Shown here piece after piece: positions 1 through 7,882 of a stretch of DNA of 64,000 nt. The DNA is from Rhodospirillales bacterium. GTDB taxonomy: Bacteria > Pseudomonadota > Alphaproteobacteria > Rhodospirillales > Rhodospirillaceae. Within the stretch, counting starts at the first letter, position 1. Every line of letters starts with the position of its first letter. A program made the position numbers and the translations under genes. The notes beneath the pieces are model-generated. The model did not search any database. It had not been told where the DNA came from and worked only from the letters and a program-made list of their open reading frames with translations. The stretch is taken from assembly GCA_028281845.1 (NCBI GenBank), contig JANQJD010000008.1, positions 186,001 through 250,000 on the forward strand. The letters are read 5' to 3'.

Positions 1-1685
1 CAACAACTGGCGCACAGCGTCATATCACCTATACAGAGTTAAGGGATCTTGTCGCACGCTGCGCAGGTGCGTTAGTGGCTGAGGGTGTGACAAGGGGGGA
101 TAGGGTTATCCTGTACATGCCCATGATTCCGGAAGCACTGATTGCTATGCTGGCTTGTGCTCGAATCGGGGCCATTCATTCAGTGGTCTTTGGTGGGTTT
201 GCCCCGAACGAACTTGCGGTGCGCATTAACGATGCGAAGCCAAAAGTAATTTTTTCCGCTTCCTGTGGAATCGATGGTAGCAAGGTCATTCCATACCAGC
301 CTTTGCTGCACAAGGCCATTGCGCTGTCGACTCACAAACCTGATAGGCTGATCGTAGTCCGCCGGCCTCAGGCGGAGGTCTCTTTCTCTTCTCGTAGAGA
401 CCTCGATTACGATTCAGCAATAGCCGCTGCTCGAGCGGTTGATTGCGTCCCTCTGCTCGCGACAGACCCGTTGTATATTCTCTATACGTCAGGGACGACT
501 GGCGACCCCAAAGGAGTCGTTCGTGACAATGGTGGCCATGCCGTCGCTCTCAAGTGGACAATGGATGCCATATACGACGTCAGACAGGGGGAAGTATTCT
601 GGGCTGCTTCTGACGTGGGGTGGGTAGTCGGCCATTCCTATATCGTCTACGCTCCCCTTCTACATGGTTGTACAACCGTTGTCTATGAGGGCAAACCGAT
701 TGGCACACCGGACCCTGGGGCTTTCTGGCGCGTCATTACGGAGCATAGAATCAGCACCCTCTTTACCGCGCCTACCGCATTCCGCGCTATTAAGCGTGAA
801 GATCCAAACGCAGATTACCTCAAAAAATATGATGTGAGAGGCGCAGGCTTTCGTGCTCTTTTTCTGGCCGGCGAGCGTTCCGACACTCAGACGATCCAGT
901 GGGCTGAGCATCATCTCAAAGTTCCTGTGGTTGATCACTGGTGGCAGACAGAAACAGGCTGGGCGATCGCAGCTAATTGTTTGGGGTTGCATAGATACCC
1001 AGTCCGTTACGGCTCCCCAACGAGGCCGGTGCCAGGATGGGACGTGAGAGTTATGAGTGAAGATGGCCGTCTCGCCCCCATTGGCCAGAGCGGTCCGCTT
1101 GTGTGCCGGTTACCCCTCCCGCCAGGGAGTCTGGTGATGTTGTGGCAGCGTGAGGAGCGCTACCGCACATCGTATCTTCATGCCTATCCTGGCTATTATC
1201 AGTCTGGAGACGCTGGTTACATTGATGAGGACGGCTATATCTACGTCATGGCGCGAACGGATGACATCATAAATGTGGCTGGCCATCGCTTATCCACAGG
1301 TGCCATGGAGGAAGTCCTCTCGGCCCATCCTGATGTCGCCGAATGTGCTGTTGTTGGTGTCGCAGATACCCTGAAAGGGCAGATTCCTATTGGATTTGTC
1401 TGTCTGAAAGCCGGTGTAGACCGGTCTGAGACTCAGATCATCCCTGAACTGGTCTCCATGGTGCGCGAGAGAGTCGGTGCCGTTGCTGCCTTCAAGACGA
1501 TCGCCATTGTGCAGCGGCTGCCCAAGACACGTTCTGGCAAAATCTTGCGTGGTACAATCCAGAAAATCGCCGATGATCAACCCTATAAAGTGCCGGCTAC
1601 GATAGACGATCCAGAGATTCTGAATGAAATCAAAGAAAGCCTGTACGCACTAGGATACGCTAGGGGAGTCAGAGACTCATTGTGA
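1..1685 (+). CDS. prpE: propionyl-CoA synthetase (acyl-CoA ligase), 5' truncated by window edge
   Basis: ANL-superfamily AMP-forming acyl-CoA synthetase that activates propionate (or acetate) to the CoA thioester. The frame is open from base 3, so the N-terminus lies outside the window; about 560 residues of an expected 630 are visible. The ATP-binding loop YTSGTTGDPKG is encoded near base 485, the A5 motif WWQTETGW near base 940, and the hinge/A8 region SGDAGYIDEDGY...INVAGHRLSTGAMEE near 1205-1315. The A10 motif LPKTRSGKILR, with the catalytic lysine, is near 1525. The segment WAASDVGWVVGHSYIVYAPLLHG and the general run fit PrpE/ACSS3-like enzymes better than classical Acs, but substrate preference cannot be fixed from sequence. 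It ends with TGA and no clear terminator follows. No prp neighbours are visible. Confidence 0.88.
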   Translation, partial: TTGAQRHITYTELRDLVARCAGALVAEGVTRGDRVILYMPMIPEALIAMLACARIGAIHSVVFGGFAPNELAVRINDAKPKVIFSASCGIDGSKVIPYQPLLHKAIALSTHKPDRLIVVRRPQAEVSFSSRRDLDYDSAIAAARAVDCVPLLATDPLYILYTSGTTGDPKGVVRDNGGHAVALKWTMDAIYDVRQGEVFWAASDVGWVVGHSYIVYAPLLHGCTTVVYEGKPIGTPDPGAFWRVITEHRISTLFTAPTAFRAIKREDPNADYLKKYDVRGAGFRALFLAGERSDTQTIQWAEHHLKVPVVDHWWQTETGWAIAANCLGLHRYPVRYGSPTRPVPGWDVRVMSEDGRLAPIGQSGPLVCRLPLPPGSLVMLWQREERYRTSYLHAYPGYYQSGDAGYIDEDGYIYVMARTDDIINVAGHRLSTGAMEEVLSAHPDVAECAVVGVADTLKGQIPIGFVCLKAGVDRSETQIIPELVSMVRERVGAVAAFKTIAIVQRLPKTRSGKILRGTIQKIADDQPYKVPATIDDPEILNEIKESLYALGYARGVRDSL

Positions 1686-2005
1686 AGAGAGTGCACGCGT
1701 GCCTTTCGGTTGTTAGAGGATTTTAATTAACTTTTCTAATTGTGATAATATTAATTGTGGTAATATTAATGTAGTCTATGTGAAGAGAGTCTTGCTCTGC
1801 TCGCAGGTGCCCTCCGTACGGAGCCGCTCCGTCACAGAGCATGCGTGGGTAGGTCGCGCGAGCGAAAGATGGGTTCACTAGCATGCTTGGCGGAGGCTAT
1901 GACTGGCAGAAGAAAAAAGTTTCTTGCTCGTAATGCTGTTTTCTCAGAGCAACTAAAAAAATATGATTTCCGATTATTCATATAAAGATTGATAGTTATT
2001 AAGTT
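1686..2005. other. gene-poor spacer with short duplications
   Basis: No convincing gene. It holds an adjacent pair of 15-bp repeats (1739-1768). The 12-mer TGTGAAGAGAGT occurs at 1681-1692, at the stop of the upstream gene, and again at 1779-1790. The right end (about 1967-2005) probably contains the decayed start of the DUF1285 gene. Confidence 0.5.
1739..1768. repeat. tandem 15-bp direct repeat, two copies
   Basis: ATTGTGATAATATTA (1739-1753) is followed directly by ATTGTGGTAATATTA (1754-1768), with one mismatch. It looks like a slippage duplication in an AT-rich spacer and no function is evident. Confidence 0.85.
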
Positions 2006-2374
2006 TTGCACTACCGTGGATATAAAATTCATCGCCAAGAACTGGTATGTTTGTTTGCCTCTTTGCTCACCCGGCAGGCAGATGGCTCCTACTGGCTCAT
2101 CACGCCTGAGGAGGCATGCGAGATCGACGTCGAAGATGTGCCATTCATCGCGGTCGAGATGTTCTTGGCAGGTCAGGGCCGGAAACAGTGTGTCAGTCTG
2201 CGGACCAATGTGGATGAAATCGTCACGGTGGATCGCCTGCACCCGTTGCGTATGACCACAAATCCTTCTCTGGGAGAGGGGGCTGTTCCCTACGTGACTG
2301 TTCGCGAAGGGTTGGAAGCCCGCCTCTCTCGGGCCGTATTCTATGAAATTGTATCGGGTAGAGGAGAAGTGTGA
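2006..2374 (+). CDS. DUF1285 family protein, 5' end degraded
   Basis: Conserved protein of unknown function, 122 residues from a TTG. The recognisable family core is present: HYRGYKIHRQELVCLFASLL, then YWLITPEEACEIDVEDVPFIAVEM, RTNVDEIVTVDRLHPLR and the C-terminal PYVTVREGLEARLSRAVFYEIV. Family members normally begin some 25-40 residues earlier with a strand resembling DIRIxRDGTWxYxG. Here the same frame has a TAA at 2000-2002, immediately before the TTG. The codons before that stop read HIKIDSY, which resembles the missing strand, and another in-frame stop lies at 1964-1966. I see no good ribosome-binding site before 2006. Either translation starts at this TTG and gives a shortened protein, or the gene is a recent pseudogene. 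In other Rhodospirillales this gene commonly accompanies a Nudix gene and cca, as here. Confidence 0.6.
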   Translation: MHYRGYKIHRQELVCLFASLLTRQADGSYWLITPEEACEIDVEDVPFIAVEMFLAGQGRKQCVSLRTNVDEIVTVDRLHPLRMTTNPSLGEGAVPYVTVREGLEARLSRAVFYEIVSGRGEV

Positions 2375-2439
2375 TTCGGGCGCACTGTTCGGAATCTGGA
2401 GCAGTGAAACTTTCTTTCCCTTAGGCAGAGGCGCGGCGT

Positions 2440-3051
2440 ATGAACCAACAACAGACTGAGATGCTCTCACGGTTGGTCGTAGCGACTCGGCGGCCTCCAA
2501 TGTATCCTCAGAGTGTCTCTGGGACAGGTATTTTATCTGCGGTCCTAGTACCCCTAGTGGCGCATCCCGAGCACCTGTCCATTCTCTTGACCCGGCGTAC
2601 GGACCATCTGGCTAGTCATAGAGGTCAGGTGTGCTTTCCAGGCGGGCGGGCAGAAGATGCTGACCACGGACCAGTCGATACGGCATTGCGTGAGGCGTGG
2701 GAGGAAGTGGGCATCGTCGCCGATTCTGTAACTGTTATTGGTTGTCTGGACGATTATGAAACGCTGACTGGGTTCGTTGTCACGCCAGTTGTGGGGTTGA
2801 TCCGCCCACCCCTGATTTTGCGAATGGCGTTAGAGGAAGTCGCCGATGTCTTTGAAATGCCACTGGCCTTTCTTCTCAACCCCTCTCACCACAGGCGTCT
2901 TACACCAGCGCATTCGCAGTTTGTGCGAACTACCTATGCTCTTCCCTACAACGGCCATTATATATGGGGAGCGACTGCTGCCATTCTCATGACTCTCTAT
3001 CAGATTGTCGCCGCAGAATCTGGTTTCTGCATGCAGCGGTTTGATTGCTAG
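2440..3051 (+). CDS. CoA pyrophosphatase (Nudix hydrolase)
   Basis: Nudix hydrolase of the CoA-pyrophosphatase (NudL/YeaB) subgroup, 203 residues, predicted to cleave CoA or acyl-CoA to phosphopantetheine and 3',5'-ADP. The family signature LLTRRTDHLASHRGQVCFPGGR is present and runs directly into the Nudix box (GGRAED...ALREAWEEVGI), which carries the metal-binding REAWEE glutamates. The length matches the family. It starts at ATG 2440, 65 bp after the DUF1285 gene, and lies upstream of cca on the same strand, so the three may be co-transcribed. The call at family level is secure; the exact nucleotide substrate is inferred from the signature. Confidence 0.9.
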   Translation: MNQQQTEMLSRLVVATRRPPMYPQSVSGTGILSAVLVPLVAHPEHLSILLTRRTDHLASHRGQVCFPGGRAEDADHGPVDTALREAWEEVGIVADSVTVIGCLDDYETLTGFVVTPVVGLIRPPLILRMALEEVADVFEMPLAFLLNPSHHRRLTPAHSQFVRTTYALPYNGHYIWGATAAILMTLYQIVAAESGFCMQRFDC

Positions 3052-3192
3052 TCTCTCTCATCGTTCTGCAACACCCTCTCGATTCTGCGGCGTGAGGACA
3101 CGCTGCGCCATCCGCTCTTGACCCTTCTCTTGTCCTGTCTGCGGCTATAGTATCCAGTGGACAGAGAGCACCGCACCTTGGAAGGATGGGAC

Positions 3193-4509
3193 ATGATGAG
3201 AGCGGCCGCATTCTCTCCTATAAGACACTTTTTACAAACGCTTCAACAAACTACACAACTAATTATTAATTCTTTGACAGCAGAGGGCGCCTCTGTCCGA
3301 TTCGTAGGGGGGTGTGTGCGGGACATTCTGCTACAGCGGCCGTTTCGGGATATCGATCTTGCCACACCTGAGCCGCCAGAACGCGTGCAGTGGTTGCTGG
3401 AAAGGGCCGGTGTCCGCACGGTGCCTATTGGGCATGGGACGGTCACGGCTCTGGTAGAGGGGGGAGAAACATTTGAGATTACTTCCTTGCGCCGTGATAT
3501 CGTCTGCAATGGCCGCCACGCCGTGATAGCCTACACGGAAGACTGGACAGAGGATGCAGCACGTCGTGACTTTACCATTAACGCTCTCTCTGCAGATCAA
3601 TATGGCGTTATTTATGATCCTTTCGGCGGCCTTTCTGATCTTTACAGTGGTCATGTCCGTTTTGTCGGCTCACCCATGGCACGGATAGAGGAGGATGTCC
3701 TGCGACTTTTACGTTATTTTCGTTTTCATGCTTTGTATGGGCGCTCCTCTCCCAACGAGTCCGCTCTGGCGGCTTGCCGTGCGCTTGCCCCACGGTTGGC
3801 GTCTCTGTCAGGGGAGCGGATTCGGGATGAGCTGTGGAAAATTCTTCTGGCTCCGGATCCCGCCAGCATATTGCTTCTTATGAGAAAGCTTGGTGTCTTG
3901 CAATACGTGCTCCCTGAAGCCAGTCATTTCGAACGTCTGCGTGTGCTGGCATGGCTTGAGAAGCAGCGCAGATTCCCTCTTGAAGGAATAGTGTCTGATC
4001 CGCTCCGTCGTCTTGCCGCCGTCTTGGCTGTCGGAGAAAGAACCGTTGAATCCGTGGCCACGCGCCTGCGTTTACCTCTCGCGGAGAGTCGCCGTTTGCG
4101 CAGCCTGCTAGAAGAGCTCCCAACGGCACTCACCCCTGCGCCTGGTATGACGGAAGGGGCTCTACGCATGGCTCTACAAACACTGGGAGCTGTGCGGTTC
4201 AGGGACGTGACAATGCTGCAGTGGGCGGCACGGCAAGCTGCAATCGGCGACACGGCTATAGATGACAATATATTGTGGATACACATATTGAGAACTACCA
4301 ATAAGTGGAAAAACATCCCGTTCCCCGTGAGAGGGAAGGATGTGTTAGCACTGGGATTGGAACCAGGGCCAAATGTTGGCATGTTGCTGCGTGCCTTGCG
4401 CGAGTGGTGGGAAGAGACGGGTTATCAGGCTAACAGGACTGTTCTACTGGCCCGGTTGGCGGAACTTGTCAGAAAGACGGCACGAGAGAGTGGAAAGGAA
4501 GGTGCATGA
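3193..4509 (+). CDS. cca: CCA tRNA nucleotidyltransferase
   Basis: Adds or repairs the 3'-CCA of tRNAs; 438 residues from ATG 3193. I chose this start over an in-frame GTG at 3157 because GGAAGGA lies 7-8 bases upstream and homology begins just after it. The class II nucleotidyltransferase head is clear: FVGGCVRDILLQRPFRDIDLAT holds the GGxVRD motif and catalytic DxD, followed by the RRDFTINALS motif and the neck region (RIEEDVLRLLRYFRFHA). The C-terminal half is a helical tRNA-binding tail. The stop overlaps the yjbQ start (ATGA), which indicates an operon. At least one tRNA gene in this window (tRNA-Gln) does not encode CCA, so the enzyme is needed for synthesis as well as repair. Confidence 0.93.
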   Translation: MMRAAAFSPIRHFLQTLQQTTQLIINSLTAEGASVRFVGGCVRDILLQRPFRDIDLATPEPPERVQWLLERAGVRTVPIGHGTVTALVEGGETFEITSLRRDIVCNGRHAVIAYTEDWTEDAARRDFTINALSADQYGVIYDPFGGLSDLYSGHVRFVGSPMARIEEDVLRLLRYFRFHALYGRSSPNESALAACRALAPRLASLSGERIRDELWKILLAPDPASILLLMRKLGVLQYVLPEASHFERLRVLAWLEKQRRFPLEGIVSDPLRRLAAVLAVGERTVESVATRLRLPLAESRRLRSLLEELPTALTPAPGMTEGALRMALQTLGAVRFRDVTMLQWAARQAAIGDTAIDDNILWIHILRTTNKWKNIPFPVRGKDVLALGLEPGPNVGMLLRALREWWEETGYQANRTVLLARLAELVRKTARESGKEGA

Positions 4510-4928
4510 TGAAACAGGCACAGGAGACTCTGACAGTCCTGACAACAGGTGAAGGATTTTTTGATATGACTCGTGACGTCACCGCCTGGGTGAAAAGGCA
4601 GGAGATCTGTACGGGCTTGCTCATATTGTTCAGTCAGCACACTTCGGCTGGTCTTATCATTCAGGAAAATGCAGATCCAGATGTCACCCATGATCTCAGC
4701 ACTTTTCTCAGACGTCTCGTCCCAGAAAAGCGGCAGCTCTACCATCATACGATCGAAGGGCCAGATGATATGCCGTCTCATATCAGAACCATGCTGACAG
4801 GACTCTGCCTCTCCATTCCCGTCAGAGAGAGTCACCTTGTTCTAGGGACGTGGCAGGGAATTTACCTTGCTGAACACCGCCAATCCCCCCACACACGCCG
4901 TGTTGTCATGCACCTTTTGGGGCTGTGA
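4506..4928 (+). CDS. yjbQ: YjbQ / UPF0047 family protein (secondary thiamine-phosphate synthase-like)
   Basis: Small conserved protein of 140 residues (139 from the alternative ATG at 4509) matching the YjbQ family end to end. The diagnostic block HTSAGLIIQENADPDVTHDL is present, as are the later conserved segment PDDMPSHIRTMLTG and the QGIYLAEHR strand near the C-terminus. YjbQ proteins form trimers and have weak thiamine-phosphate synthase activity in vitro; their physiological role remains uncertain. The start overlaps the cca stop by four bases, so translation is probably coupled. About 500 bp without a gene follow. Confidence 0.9.
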   Translation: MMKQAQETLTVLTTGEGFFDMTRDVTAWVKRQEICTGLLILFSQHTSAGLIIQENADPDVTHDLSTFLRRLVPEKRQLYHHTIEGPDDMPSHIRTMLTGLCLSIPVRESHLVLGTWQGIYLAEHRQSPHTRRVVMHLLGL

Positions 4929-5427
4929 ACGCGCAGAACTGAATGCTCTAGAACGCAAGGCATGAGCAGCATAATCCTCAAGAAAAGTCTCGTCTCAGCG
5001 CGCCTCCCCCACCACCAAAGAGAAAAAAAGCTCCAGCTCTTATCATATCAGTGTGAGGGCACTGCCCTCTTGCAGCCTGCGAGGAAGGCTTTTCTGAGAG
5101 GATTCACTCGTTCACTTCACGTGACGATCCAATCAGGTATGCCAGGATGCATCCTATCGTGTGAGCTTGTGTCCGGCGTTTGCGAGGGACCCGGAGTCGA
5201 GACATGGCGATGGTCTGTGTTCCCCGCTTGCTGTCTTTCCTATTGCAATGATAGAATTCTGCGGTCATTCTGACTACCACAGACTACAGACTATGGGACC
5301 CATGCTTCCCCGGCGGGGATGCAGGCAGCTGCAGCTAAAGGGGCTCTCTGCAGGATTGCCTCGCGCACGAGATATGGTGATCTACAGCAGCTGCCTTTGG
5401 AAGGGCCTTGTCAGCAAGGGGGCAACC
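4929..5427 (+). other. 500-bp spacer without a recognisable gene
   Basis: Open frames exist here, for example 4962-5273 and an upstream extension of the CBS frame, but their translations look like random sequence (cysteine-rich, no domain) and they lack good ribosome-binding sites. I see no tRNA or clear hairpin. Confidence 0.45.
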
Positions 5428-5865
5428 GTGAGCGTTGAGAGAATCCTCGCTAAAAAAGGGCGTAACGTTATTACCATTCTGCCAGAACACATGGTAAGCG
5501 ATGCAGCCCGATTGTTGACTGAGCACAAGATCGGCGTGATGGTCGCCTGTGACCCAAAGGGAAAACTGGAAGGAGTCTTATCCGAACGTGATCTCGTCAA
5601 GGGAATAGCTCAATACGGGGCCGCGGCCTTGACGATGCCTGTGCGGAATCTCATGACGACAACCGTCATAACGTGCAAGCCAACGGATGACGTCAAGGAT
5701 TTGATGCAAATCATGACTCAGCGCCGTATTCGCCATCTACCTGTATTAGAGGATGGCCGTCTCGTTGGTATCGTTAGTATTGGTGATGTAGTGCACATTA
5801 GGTTGCAAGAAACCCAGATAGAAATGGGAGTGCTGCGTGATTATGCTATCACTCGCACCCCGTAA
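5428..5865 (+). CDS. CBS-domain pair protein
   Basis: Stand-alone protein of two CBS domains, 145 residues, which typically binds adenine nucleotides and acts as an energy or redox sensor. The start is set at GTG 5428 because AAGGGGG lies just upstream (about 5416-5422) and the family N-terminus (xVExILxxKGRxVxTIxP) begins there. The same frame is open for 89 codons further upstream, but that extension has no homology. CBS1 spans roughly residues 10-65 (DAARLLTEHKIGVMVACD...GVLSERDLV). CBS2 spans about 75-130 (NLMTTTVITCKPTDDVKDLMQIM...HLPVLEDGRLVGIVSIGDVV). The downstream neighbour is nadA, 90 bp away; no functional link is known. Confidence 0.85.
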   Translation: MSVERILAKKGRNVITILPEHMVSDAARLLTEHKIGVMVACDPKGKLEGVLSERDLVKGIAQYGAAALTMPVRNLMTTTVITCKPTDDVKDLMQIMTQRRIRHLPVLEDGRLVGIVSIGDVVHIRLQETQIEMGVLRDYAITRTP

Positions 5866-5955
5866 GAATCGTCGGGCGTGGTGAATCTTCATCAATGAAG
5901 TAGAAACGCGTTTCCGTAAAAAAGCGGCCAGATAACCAGCCCGGAGTACTAGCCT

Positions 5956-6948
5956 GTGATAACACAATCCGACCTCTTGTCTGTCCCTGACATGCCTGAC
6001 GTGCGTGCGGAAATAGATCGGTTGCGATGGCAGAAGAATGCCGTTGTTTTGGCGCATTATTATCAAAACGGTCTCCTCCAGGATATTGCTGATTTCGTCG
6101 GTGATTCTCTTGATTTGTCGCGTCGTGCTGCCGAAACAAGGGCAGACGTCATCGTTTTCTGTGGCGTCCGGTTTATGGGTGAAGTGGCGAAGATTCTGAA
6201 TCCTGACCGATTGGTTCTGCTGCCTGACAATACTGCAGGTTGTTCTCTTGAGGAATCCTGCAATCCTTCAAGTTTTAAAAAATTTCGTGAGAAACACCCG
6301 AATCATTTAGCGGTCAGCTATATCAACTGTTCAGCGGCGGTGAAAGCCCTTTCCGATGTTATCGTGACGTCGTCTAATGCTGAGGGGATCCTCAAGCAGA
6401 TTCCAGTTGAGCAGCCCATTCTCTTTGCACCTGACTACCATCTCGGTCACTTTCTCAAACGGCGCACTGGCCGCGAGAACATGGTCTTATGGCCAGGCGC
6501 TTGCGTCATCCACGAGCAGTTCTCTGCGCTTGAACTGCGCAAGCTGAAGGTTCTTTACCCAGATGCCAGGGTTGTGGCGCATCCAGAGTGCCAAGACAGC
6601 CTTCTCCTCTGTGCAGATTATGTTGGGTCTACCCACGGCATGCTGCAGTACGTGACGGAATCGACGGAGAGGACTTTCATCATTGCCACGGAGCCGCATC
6701 TCCTTCACCAGATGGTCAAGGTTGCGCCACATAAGCGTTTTCTCCCAGCCCCCGGCTCCGATGGCAGTTGCAACTGTGCGATCTGTCCACATATGGCCAG
6801 GAACACCTTGACTAAGGTGTATTTATGTCTCGCAAATGAGAGTCCACGCATAGAGATTGCAGAAGACATGCGCCTACGCGCCCTCCAGCCACTACAACGG
6901 ATGCTAGATATGTCATTAGGTATTAGAGCAGGCTATGCAGCAGAATGA
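5956..6948 (+). CDS. nadA: quinolinate synthase A
   Basis: Condenses iminoaspartate with dihydroxyacetone phosphate to quinolinate in de novo NAD synthesis; 330 residues from GTG 5956. The fold signatures VLAHYYQNGLLQDIADFVGDSLDLSR and FCGVRFMGEVAKIL are present. The three [4Fe-4S] ligand cysteines are recognisable in YINCSAAVK, AHPECQDS and the C-terminal CNCAICPHM. The 3' end overlaps the nadC start by 14 bp, and nadB follows, giving a nadA-nadC-nadB operon for the whole aspartate to nicotinate-mononucleotide route. The iron-sulphur cluster makes the enzyme oxygen-sensitive. Confidence 0.96.
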   Translation: MITQSDLLSVPDMPDVRAEIDRLRWQKNAVVLAHYYQNGLLQDIADFVGDSLDLSRRAAETRADVIVFCGVRFMGEVAKILNPDRLVLLPDNTAGCSLEESCNPSSFKKFREKHPNHLAVSYINCSAAVKALSDVIVTSSNAEGILKQIPVEQPILFAPDYHLGHFLKRRTGRENMVLWPGACVIHEQFSALELRKLKVLYPDARVVAHPECQDSLLLCADYVGSTHGMLQYVTESTERTFIIATEPHLLHQMVKVAPHKRFLPAPGSDGSCNCAICPHMARNTLTKVYLCLANESPRIEIAEDMRLRALQPLQRMLDMSLGIRAGYAAE

Positions 6949-7822
6949 CTCCGTTGAGCCTCTGTCTTTGCTGACAGACGCAGAAACAGCGGCGGCGCGG
7001 CAGGTCATTGCGGTGGCCTTAGCAGAAGACGTTGGAACGGGTGATATCACGTCACAAGCTGTGATTCCTATTGGCCTGCACTTCCACGGTAGACTCATGG
7101 CCCGCCATGGCATGGTAGTGGCTGGGCTGCCAATCGCGGCCCAGGTGTTCCAAACAGTCGCGCCAGAGGCTCTTTTTACAGCCACTGTTATGGAAGGCAA
7201 GAGTGTCCCCGCTGGCACAATCCTGGCTGAAATCAAGGGCCCTGCGCAAAAGCTTTTGGCAGCAGAGCGGACGGCACTGAATCTCCTGCAGCATCTGTCC
7301 GGTGTTGCGACGGAGACAAGGGCTTATGTGGAGCGTCTCAGCGGCACGGGGGTCGCTCTGCTCGACACAAGAAAGACTCTCCCTGGTTTGCGACGATTGG
7401 CAAAATATGCCACCCGTATTGGGGGGGCAAGAAATCATAGGTTTGGTTTGTACGATGGTGTGATGATCAAAGATAATCATATTGCGATTTGCGGAGGTAT
7501 TCAAAAAGCTGTACATTTAATTAAATATAAACTTAATAGTAAAATAATAGAGGTAGAGTGTGATTCCATAGAGCAGGTACGTGAGGCGATAGCGTCTGAG
7601 GCGGATGTCATCTTGCTAGATAATATGTCTCTGGAGACTCTGCGTCTGGCTGTCTTCCTCGTCGCCGGTCGGGCCAAAACAGAAGCTTCTGGCAGCATAA
7701 CCCTCGATTCAATACGGGCCATTGCAGAAACAGGCGTTGATTGCATTTCTGTTGGGAGAATCACACATTCCGCTGCCGCTGTGGATATTGGTTTGGACTG
7801 GCACGCTGTCGTCTCTGCCTGA
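6935..7822 (+). CDS. nadC: nicotinate-nucleotide pyrophosphorylase (carboxylating)
   Basis: Quinolinate phosphoribosyltransferase, 295 residues: converts quinolinate and PRPP to nicotinate mononucleotide, CO2 and PPi. Visible family blocks are EDVGTGDITSQAV near the N-terminus, ERTALNLLQHLSGVAT, and the substrate-binding stretch LLDTRKTLPGLRRLAKYA. GGARNHRFGLYDGVMIKDNHI and the late VECDSIEQ and DVILLDNMS strands follow. ATG 6935 lies inside the end of nadA, which indicates translational coupling. A 60-bp gap separates it from nadB. About 40 bases around 7505-7550 are conspicuously AT-rich (HLIKYKLNSKII); the frame is intact. Confidence 0.96.
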   Translation: MQQNDSVEPLSLLTDAETAAARQVIAVALAEDVGTGDITSQAVIPIGLHFHGRLMARHGMVVAGLPIAAQVFQTVAPEALFTATVMEGKSVPAGTILAEIKGPAQKLLAAERTALNLLQHLSGVATETRAYVERLSGTGVALLDTRKTLPGLRRLAKYATRIGGARNHRFGLYDGVMIKDNHIAICGGIQKAVHLIKYKLNSKIIEVECDSIEQVREAIASEADVILLDNMSLETLRLAVFLVAGRAKTEASGSITLDSIRAIAETGVDCISVGRITHSAAAVDIGLDWHAVVSA

Positions 7823-7882
7823 TGGCTCAAAAGGGCCCCGTTCTTCACAGGCACTGTAAAGTGAATGGAAAAGTGAAGGGAG

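Noticed and set aside
4962-5273. Plus-strand open frame of 103 codons upstream of the CBS gene
   Set aside because: No ribosome-binding site or recognisable domain, and it overlaps the non-conserved extension of the CBS frame.
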